Origin: an uncultured Saprospiraceae bacterium
GTDB taxonomy: Bacteria > Bacteroidota > Bacteroidia > Chitinophagales > Saprospiraceae
Length of the DNA: 5,533 nt
Assembly: GCA_937942405.1 (NCBI GenBank)
Contig: CALDEN010000341.1
Coordinates: forward strand, 1 to 5,533
Direction: 5' to 3'
The notes under the pieces were generated by a model. The model saw nothing but the letters and a program-made list of their open reading frames with translations, had not been told where the DNA came from and made no database searches. Below are positions 1-5,533 of this stretch, piece by piece. The first letter of the stretch is position 1; the number at the start of each line of letters is the position of its first letter. Position numbers and translations under genes: made by a program.

Positions 1-255
1 CGTAGACTTCAAGACGTCGTAGATCTACAGATGGATCTCTCTCACAGACATAATTTAAAAGACATCGGAAAAACTTTTGAAGTACTCATCGAGGGACTTT
101 CTAAACGATCCGACCTGCATTTTAAAGGAAGAAACAGCCAAAACAAAATGGTCATCTTCCCTAGAAAAGAAGGACTAAACATAGGTGACTACACTCATGT
201 GAAAATAGATGACGTAACTAGAGCTACGCTGAAAGGAACGATCGTAGAGGCATAA
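1..255 (+). CDS. miaB: tRNA-2-methylthio-N6-dimethylallyladenosine synthase MiaB, C-terminal TRAM part (5' truncated by window)
   Basis: Only the last 84 codons are inside the window; reading is open from base 1 and stops at TAA 253-255. MiaB is a cytosolic radical-SAM Fe-S enzyme that adds a methylthio group to N6-isopentenyl-A37 of tRNAs reading UNN codons. What is visible is a short helix (RRLQDVVDLQ) followed by a TRAM RNA-binding domain from about residue 22 on, with the pattern GKTFEVLIEGLSKRS, then GRNSQNK and VIFP, and a closing strand ending in KGTIVEA. In this family the GR...NK.V.FP pattern fits MiaB better than the relatives RimO or MtaB, but the Fe-S and radical-SAM domains that would prove it lie outside the window. 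An ATG at 31 is internal and not a start. The next gene begins 9 bases later, so the two are probably co-transcribed. Confidence 0.88.
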   Translation, partial: RRLQDVVDLQMDLSHRHNLKDIGKTFEVLIEGLSKRSDLHFKGRNSQNKMVIFPRKEGLNIGDYTHVKIDDVTRATLKGTIVEA

Positions 256-258
256 GGA
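254..258 (+). promoter_or_regulatory. Shine-Dalgarno-like site for the sigma-54 activator
   Basis: AAGGA overlaps the miaB stop codon and lies 6 bases before the ATG at 265. It is the clearest SD-like site before any start in this window; groES and groEL have A-rich leaders instead, as is usual in Bacteroidota, where SD pairing is little used. The overlap with the stop suggests translational coupling to miaB, but this is inference. Confidence 0.35.
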
Positions 259-264
259 ATATAT

Positions 265-1536
265 ATGGCAGCAACACTTCAAGGTATAAAACAACGATTC
301 GGTATTATAGGGAAATCCCCTTTGCTCAATAGAGCTCTGAATACTGCTCAACGTGTATCTTCTACAGACCTCAGTGTCCTCATTCAGGGAGAGAGTGGCG
401 TCGGTAAGGAAGTGTTTTCTCGCATCATACATGATCTCAGTCCTCGTAAGCATAATAAATTTATCGCTATAAACACTGGAGCTATTCCTGAGGGAACGAT
501 AAACTCTGAACTATTTGGCCATGAAAAAGGAGCTTTTACAGGAGCGACCAGTGATCGTAAAGGTTATTTTGAAACCGTTAACGGAGGGACCATATTCCTA
601 GACGAGATCGGCGAAATGCCCATGGATACTCAAGCGTACCTCCTTAGAATATTAGAATCTGGTGAGTTTATAAAAGTAGGATCGAGCAAAATGCTCCGAA
701 CAGACATCAGAGTCATCGCGGCGACTAACGTAGACCTCGTCACTAAAATAAAAGAAGGAAAATTTAGAGAAGACCTTTATTACCGACTGAATACCGTACC
801 GATAAAAGTCCCCTCTCTCAAAGAAAGAAGAGAAGATATCTATATGCTTATGCGAAAGTTCTCTGTGGACTTTGCAGAAAAATATAACACAGACTCTATC
901 AAACTGTCTGAAGAAGCCCGACTAGCATTCGAAAAATACACCTGGCCAGGAAATGTTCGAGAACTAAGAAACGTGGTAGAACAGCTATCTGTACTCTCGG
1001 AAGAAAAAGCCATCAGCTTGCAAGACCTGATATCTATAGTGCCTACCATATTCGACACAAATCTACCTGCTAGGGCTAAGTCTAGATCCTCTGAGCAAAC
1101 CTTTGAAGAACGAGAGATTCTCTATAAATTTCTTTTTGAGATGAAAAACGACCTCAATGATGTCAAGTCACTCGTATATGAACTCATCCGTTCTAACGAT
1201 CTAGATATGCCAGATATGGGATCGTTCAATAAAATATCTCCTAATCTCACGAGCTACCCTTCTGAGATGGAACGTAAGGTGGTCGATAACTTTCAAGATT
1301 ACGAGCGAGACAGAGCCACTCATGAAAGGCCGATCATCATTACCAAAGGAGAACAAGAAGATTATCAGAAAGCAGAAGAAGTCATCGAGTCCCTGTCTTT
1401 AGAAGAAATGGAGAAAGAATACATCAAAAAAGCACTTAAAAAGTATCGAGGTAGAAGAAAAGATGCCGCCGACGAATTAGGAATATCAGAACGTACGTTA
1501 TACAGAAAGATAAATCAATACAAAATCGAAGAATAA
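265..1536 (+). CDS. Sigma-54 dependent transcriptional activator (AAA+ / Fis-type HTH), without receiver domain
   Basis: This 423-aa bacterial enhancer-binding protein uses ATP hydrolysis to open promoters bound by sigma-54 RNA polymerase. The AAA+ domain starts almost at the N-terminus: Walker A GESGVGK (42-48), the sigma-54-contacting GAFTGA loop (89-94), Walker B TIFLDE (109-114), the sensor I region AATN (152-155), the arginine-finger stretch FREDLYYRLN (167-176) and sensor II WPGNVREL (227-234). All key residues look intact. A linker follows, including a predicted coiled-coil-like stretch at 280-309 (EREILYKFLFEM and on), then a Fis-type helix-turn-helix at about 378-420 (DAADELGISERTLYRKI). 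There is no REC, GAF or PAS domain, so its input signal is unknown. The start is fixed by the in-frame miaB stop three codons upstream. I recognise it as the activator commonly found between miaB and lptE in Bacteroidota; no gene symbol is secure. Confidence 0.95.
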   Translation: MAATLQGIKQRFGIIGKSPLLNRALNTAQRVSSTDLSVLIQGESGVGKEVFSRIIHDLSPRKHNKFIAINTGAIPEGTINSELFGHEKGAFTGATSDRKGYFETVNGGTIFLDEIGEMPMDTQAYLLRILESGEFIKVGSSKMLRTDIRVIAATNVDLVTKIKEGKFREDLYYRLNTVPIKVPSLKERREDIYMLMRKFSVDFAEKYNTDSIKLSEEARLAFEKYTWPGNVRELRNVVEQLSVLSEEKAISLQDLISIVPTIFDTNLPARAKSRSSEQTFEEREILYKFLFEMKNDLNDVKSLVYELIRSNDLDMPDMGSFNKISPNLTSYPSEMERKVVDNFQDYERDRATHERPIIITKGEQEDYQKAEEVIESLSLEEMEKEYIKKALKKYRGRRKDAADELGISERTLYRKINQYKIEE

Positions 1537-1539
1537 CAG

Positions 1540-2037
1540 ATGCGTATATTTTTAATCCTATTTCTTTTTACTCAGAGTTCTTGCATATTTTATAGCTTCA
1601 AGGGAATCAGTATTCCTCCAGATGTCGACACCTTCTATGTAGAAGATTTCAATGTAAGTAAGCGAGCACGTAACTCCCCTTCGGACATCAGTCAAAAATT
1701 TGCAGAAGCACTACGTAGAAAAGTAACCAATGAGTCCAGACTGCAATATGTAGAAACTGACCCACATATAAACTTCTCTGGTGAGATCGTAGATTATTCT
1801 GTAAATTCCGTAGCACCAGAGGAGGGAAATACCACCGCACTCAATAGACTAGAAATCCGTATCAAGGTAAACTTCAGTAATACGCTGAAAGAAGATGATG
1901 ACTGGTCCAATAATTTCTCCTTTTTTCAAGACTATGACAGCTCTGCAGACCTTCAAAGTATAGAAGATGGCCTGATTGATGATATATTTATACAATTGAC
2001 AGAGGATGTTTTTAATAAAGCATTTACGAATTGGTAA
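1540..2037 (+). CDS. lptE: LPS-assembly lipoprotein LptE
   Basis: LptE is an outer-membrane lipoprotein that plugs the LptD barrel and helps insert lipopolysaccharide into the outer leaflet. The 165-aa product begins with a short signal peptide (MR, then hydrophobic residues 3-10) ending in TQSSC; Cys15 is the expected lipidated residue. The -3 position is Gln instead of the usual Leu, so the lipobox is relaxed. The mature part starts CIFYSFKGISIPP, the typical Bacteroidota LptE opening, and continues with ALNRLEIRIKVNF (100-112), DYDSS (131-135) and the C-terminal end FNKAFTNW, all family hallmarks. The start is fixed: the upstream gene's stop is in the same frame, with only one codon (CAG) between it and the ATG. 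Three bases separate the genes, so they are co-transcribed. Sequence identity to proteobacterial LptE is expected to be low; the call rests on the Bacteroidota form. Confidence 0.9.
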   Translation: MRIFLILFLFTQSSCIFYSFKGISIPPDVDTFYVEDFNVSKRARNSPSDISQKFAEALRRKVTNESRLQYVETDPHINFSGEIVDYSVNSVAPEEGNTTALNRLEIRIKVNFSNTLKEDDDWSNNFSFFQDYDSSADLQSIEDGLIDDIFIQLTEDVFNKAFTNW

Positions 2038-2059
2038 TTAATTATACTTTAGCGACTAG

Positions 2060-3298
2060 ATGGAATTGCAAGAAATATTAGGTTGTTTAGGAAACGTAGA
2101 GAAGTTAGACGCTCTACCATTGTCTACTTTAAAGGCTGCCGCCAAAAAATATCCTTATATATCTCAGTTAAAAGAACTGCTGATAAAGAAAGAACTATCT
2201 CCGGAAGGGCTCAAAGACTATCTCATCAGTAGCACGGATCATACTCCATCTACAGAACTAAAATCAGCTTTAGAGCTCAATGAAAGCGATCCATCCTTAC
2301 TCATCAGAATAGTTAAGAAAGCACCCAAAACGGCTAAAAAAACAGGCAAAAAGATCTTAAATCTTAAAAAAGATCGAATAAACCCATTAGAATCTAAACT
2401 GAGCCTAGTTAAACCAGATTCAAAAAAGACTCAACCCGTAGATACTACAAAAGCAGTAAAAGAAGTAAAAGCAACTCCCACTGCTAAAGCAAAAAGCCAA
2501 ACGACTGCTAAAAAAACGAACACTACTAAATCTACTCTTAGCACTCAAAAGAAAAGCATAACCGCGGGCTCTAAAAAAACACAAATCCAAACTAAAGCCG
2601 CTCCTAGGGTCAAAAAGAGAGCCTATGTGAGGAAAAGTCAAGCAGTTAAGATTCTCCAAGTCAGCCCGATCAATCCACCACTACCTGACTGGAAAGACAT
2701 TCTTTCTAAGGTAGAAATCAAAACAACAGCGATTTCTAGCCCTAAGCTTCCAAAAACTAAAAACACAAGAAGTAGAAAGAACACGAAGGGATCTGCAACG
2801 ATAAAAACAGTAGCAGCTAAAACTCCAAAAACCACTACTCAGGTAGTAAAGGATACTCCGGTAAAAAAAGAAATAAAAAAGAACAGCTCTTATAGTTCAT
2901 TGGCTTCTAGCCAAAATAAAAAAATAAAGGCTGAGAAAAAAGTAGCCAACACGACCAGCTCTACAGATAAAAAGAAGCTCAGTTCAAAGAAAAAAGCCCC
3001 GATCAGTTCTAAAAAAGAACGATTAAAATTCTCAGAATGGCTATCTAAAAAAAGTAAAAAGACAAAATCCAAAACAAAAAAGAAATCTTCAAAGACCAAA
3101 CCTAAAACTTCTCTAAAGCAATTAGTGAAGTCTAGTGTCGTCAAAAAAGAAGAAATTGCAACCGCAACTCTTGCAAAACTCTACACTAAACAAGGCCATT
3201 ATAAAAAGGCCATTAAGGTATATGAACGTTTACGTTTGTTAAATCCTGAAAAAAGTAGTTTCTTTGCATCGAAAATTAGAAAACTTAAACAGAAGTAA
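2060..3298 (+). CDS. Lysine-rich protein of unknown function with conserved ends and C-terminal TPR-like hairpin
   Basis: This 412-aa protein has no known function. Its N-terminal part (about 1-85) looks helical and ordered and carries KKYPYISQLKELLIKK (29-44), a YPY...LL pattern seen in the Bacteroidota protein encoded between lptE and secG. The middle (about 90-360) is low complexity, rich in Lys, Ser and Thr, roughly a quarter to a third Lys by eye count, and probably disordered. It holds two ordered-looking islands: VKILQVSPINPPLPDWKDIL (196-215) and FSEWL (324-328). The C-terminus (about 367-400) reads TLAKLYTKQGHYKKAIKVYE then NPEKSSFFASKI, one TPR-like helical pair. No signal peptide or membrane segment is seen, so it is probably cytosolic. 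An in-frame TAG directly before the ATG fixes the start. It sits 22 bases after lptE and 5 before secG, so it is operonic. The Lys-rich region resembles histone H1/AlgP-like tails in composition only. Confidence 0.85.
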   Translation: MELQEILGCLGNVEKLDALPLSTLKAAAKKYPYISQLKELLIKKELSPEGLKDYLISSTDHTPSTELKSALELNESDPSLLIRIVKKAPKTAKKTGKKILNLKKDRINPLESKLSLVKPDSKKTQPVDTTKAVKEVKATPTAKAKSQTTAKKTNTTKSTLSTQKKSITAGSKKTQIQTKAAPRVKKRAYVRKSQAVKILQVSPINPPLPDWKDILSKVEIKTTAISSPKLPKTKNTRSRKNTKGSATIKTVAAKTPKTTTQVVKDTPVKKEIKKNSSYSSLASSQNKKIKAEKKVANTTSSTDKKKLSSKKKAPISSKKERLKFSEWLSKKSKKTKSKTKKKSSKTKPKTSLKQLVKSSVVKKEEIATATLAKLYTKQGHYKKAIKVYERLRLLNPEKSSFFASKIRKLKQK

Positions 3299-3303
3299 GA
3301 CCC

Positions 3304-3573
3304 ATGGGTATAACTTTTCTCACTTTAATCATAGCAATCGTTTGTGTATTGCTGACAGTAGTAATACTAATCCAAAATCCTAAAGGAGGTGGTGTAGACT
3401 CTACATTTGGAGGCCAAGGAGCTAACCAAATGTTCGGAGCTGCAAGATCTGCAGATTTTATAGAAAAAGTTACTTGGGGTTTAGCGATTACGCTATTCGT
3501 TCTGTGTATCATGACTGCCATTATCGTAAATGGTGGATCTGCTGGAGGAGATATTCCTCTACTTTCACAATAA
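3304..3573 (+). CDS. secG: Preprotein translocase subunit SecG
   Basis: SecG is the small accessory inner-membrane subunit of the SecYEG channel and aids SecA-driven export. The 89-aa product has two hydrophobic segments, about 3-23 and 57-75, joined by the conserved cytoplasmic loop: VILIQNPKGGG (20-30), then FGGQGANQMFGAARSADFIEK (35-55). The loop motif and the helix spacing are diagnostic. The tail after the second helix is short (GGSAGGDIPLLSQ), within the usual range for the phylum. The ATG lies 5 bases after the upstream stop, without a clear SD site. It appears to be the last gene of its operon, as a 162-base gap with a possible terminator follows. A 119-codon open frame on the opposite strand here is a shadow and not a gene. 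Confidence 0.95.
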   Translation: MGITFLTLIIAIVCVLLTVVILIQNPKGGGVDSTFGGQGANQMFGAARSADFIEKVTWGLAITLFVLCIMTAIIVNGGSAGGDIPLLSQ

Positions 3574-3581
3574 GACAAATA

Positions 3582-3613
3582 GACATTTTGGCAATAGCCT
3601 AAAGTCAATTTTT
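3582..3613 (+). terminator. Possible weak Rho-independent terminator after secG
   Basis: An imperfect stem starts 8 bases after the secG stop: GAC (3582-3584) pairs with GTC (3604-3606), TTT (3587-3589) with AAA (3601-3603), and GGC (3590-3592) with GCC (3597-3599), with loop AATA. A and T at 3585-3586 and T at 3600 are unpaired. A run of five T follows at 3609-3613. The stem is weak and interrupted, so termination may be partial, with some read-through into groESL. The inner TTTGGC/GCCTAAA dyad could alternatively be a protein-binding site. Confidence 0.4.
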
Positions 3614-3668
3614 CCGATTCTACATATTCTCGTACGCTTTTCATGGCATTATGACAGATAGTTACTAA

Positions 3669-3684
3669 TGGTATAGATTATGCT
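3669..3684 (+). promoter_or_regulatory. Candidate sigma-54 (-24/-12) promoter upstream of groES
   Basis: The sequence TGGTATAGATTATGCT aligns with the sigma-54 consensus TGGCACG-N4-TTGCW. GG (3670-3671) and GC (3682-3683) have exactly 10 bases between them, and the T before GG, the A at position 5, the T before GC and the final W also match: 8 of 12 defined positions. The mismatches are C4 to T, C6 to T, G7 to A and T12 to A. Transcription would start near 3695, leaving a leader of about 40 bases before groES. A competing reading in the same stretch is a sigma-A-like pair, TTATGA (3649-3654) and TATAGA (3672-3677), 17 bases apart. I see no good Bacteroidota TTTG/TAnnTTTG pair. A promoter somewhere in this gap is likely; its class is uncertain. 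Confidence 0.35.
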
Positions 3685-3735
3685 ATTCTAGAGTGTAAAT
3701 CATATTTATCACGTATTATAAACAAATAGTCTGCT

Positions 3736-3999
3736 ATGAAACCAATCAATGACAGAGTAGTCGTTAAACCAGCACCAGCAGATACCAAGACATCTGGTGG
3801 CATTATCATTCCAGACACAGCAAAAGAAAAACCTCAACAAGGTAAGGTCATAGCTGTAGGTCCAGGAAAAGACGATAACAAAATGACGGTTAAAGTCGGT
3901 GACAAAGTCCTTTACGGAAAATATTCAGGACAGGAGTTAAACTGGAAAGGTGACGATTATCTAATCATGAGAGAGGATGATATCCTCGTGATTCTTTAA
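3736..3999 (+). CDS. groES: Co-chaperonin GroES (Hsp10)
   Basis: GroES forms the heptameric lid that closes the GroEL chamber in the cytosol during ATP-driven folding. The 87-aa product begins [20 protein letters not shown] and contains the mobile loop that docks on GroEL (about 17-34, [18 protein letters not shown]), the core strands GKVIAVGPG and [17 protein letters not shown], and the closing [13 protein letters not shown]. It is shorter than the usual 94-97 aa because the beta-hairpin 'roof' (around GKDDNKMTV) is reduced, a form common in Bacteroidota, and because the N-terminus has no extra residues. An in-frame TAG at 3727-3729 makes ATG 3736 the first possible ATG start. There is no SD-like site; the leader is A+T-rich. 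It is followed after 49 bases by groEL, the standard operon. Confidence 0.97.
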   Translation: MKPINDRVVVKPAPADTKTSGGIIIPDTAKEKPQQGKVIAVGPGKDDNKMTVKVGDKVLYGKYSGQELNWKGDDYLIMREDDILVIL

Positions 4000-4033
4000 T
4001 TAAACACTTTTATTAATTATTATTCTTAACTAA

Positions 4034-5533
<1,500 letters not shown>

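Noticed and set aside
2573..2924. Runs of seven A (2573-2579, 2918-2924) as programmed frameshift sites
   Set aside because: The runs are in AAA-AAA phase and not in the X-XXY-YYZ phase needed for -1 slippage, and the zero frame continues to a conserved C-terminus.
2420..3144. Three opposite-strand open frames over the lysine-rich gene, giving Phe/Leu-rich products
   Set aside because: Runs of AAA/AAG codons read backwards give Phe and Leu, which mimic membrane proteins; the products have no other support.
3192..3215. Direct repeat AAGGCCATTA (3192-3201 and 3206-3215)
   Set aside because: It lies in the conserved TPR-like coding part, the copies are read in different frames, and there are only two; it looks incidental.
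3285..3644. Opposite-strand open frame of 119 codons over secG
   Set aside because: It overlaps the well-supported secG almost completely and its product shows no family features; it is a shadow of secG.
3641..3656. A second TGGCA (3644-3648) as a sigma-54 -24 box
   Set aside because: The position where the -12 GC must lie reads GA, so an essential dinucleotide is missing.
3659..3670. Short dyad TAGT-T-ACTA as an operator
   Set aside because: Four-base arms in A+T-rich DNA are expected by chance and no second copy is nearby.
3691..3698. GAGTGTAA resembling the right half of a CIRCE element (GAGTGCTAA) upstream of groES
   Set aside because: The left half TTAGCACTC at the required 9-base spacing is absent, so this is not a HrcA operator.

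Overview
The window looks like chromosomal DNA of a Bacteroidota species. Three things point there: the protein sequences (a short SecG with an ANQMFGA-type loop, an LptE ending in YDSS...FNKAFTNW, a MiaB-type TRAM tail), the A+T-rich composition with mostly A-rich leaders instead of Shine-Dalgarno sites, and a gene order I recognise from that phylum. All genes are on the + strand. I cannot name the genus.

Region 1 (1-3573) is one tight run of five genes: the 3' end of miaB (tRNA methylthiolation), a sigma-54 activator without a receiver domain, lptE (outer-membrane LPS-assembly lipoprotein), a lysine-rich protein with a C-terminal TPR-like hairpin, and secG (Sec translocase subunit). Gaps are 9, 3, 22 and 5 bases, so this is very probably a single operon, with its promoter upstream of the window. 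An in-frame stop lies at, or within a few codons before, each start from the sigma-54 activator to the lysine-rich gene, so these starts are well fixed.

Region 2 (3574-3735) is the only real intergenic gap. It holds an imperfect hairpin followed by a T run (possible weak terminator after secG) and, further on, a TGG-N10-GC element that fits the -24/-12 layout of a sigma-54 promoter about 40-50 bases before groES. No CIRCE element is present.

Region 3 (3736-5533) is the chaperonin operon: groES (complete, short at 87 aa) and groEL (495 codons, running off the right edge).

Functionally, most of the window concerns building the envelope and folding proteins: SecG helps export precursors, LptE helps place LPS in the outer membrane, and GroES/GroEL fold cytosolic proteins. 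The least understood parts are the lysine-rich protein and the regulon of the sigma-54 activator. The possible sigma-54 promoter in front of groES suggests a testable local link. I found no mobile elements, CRISPR arrays, tRNA or rRNA genes.
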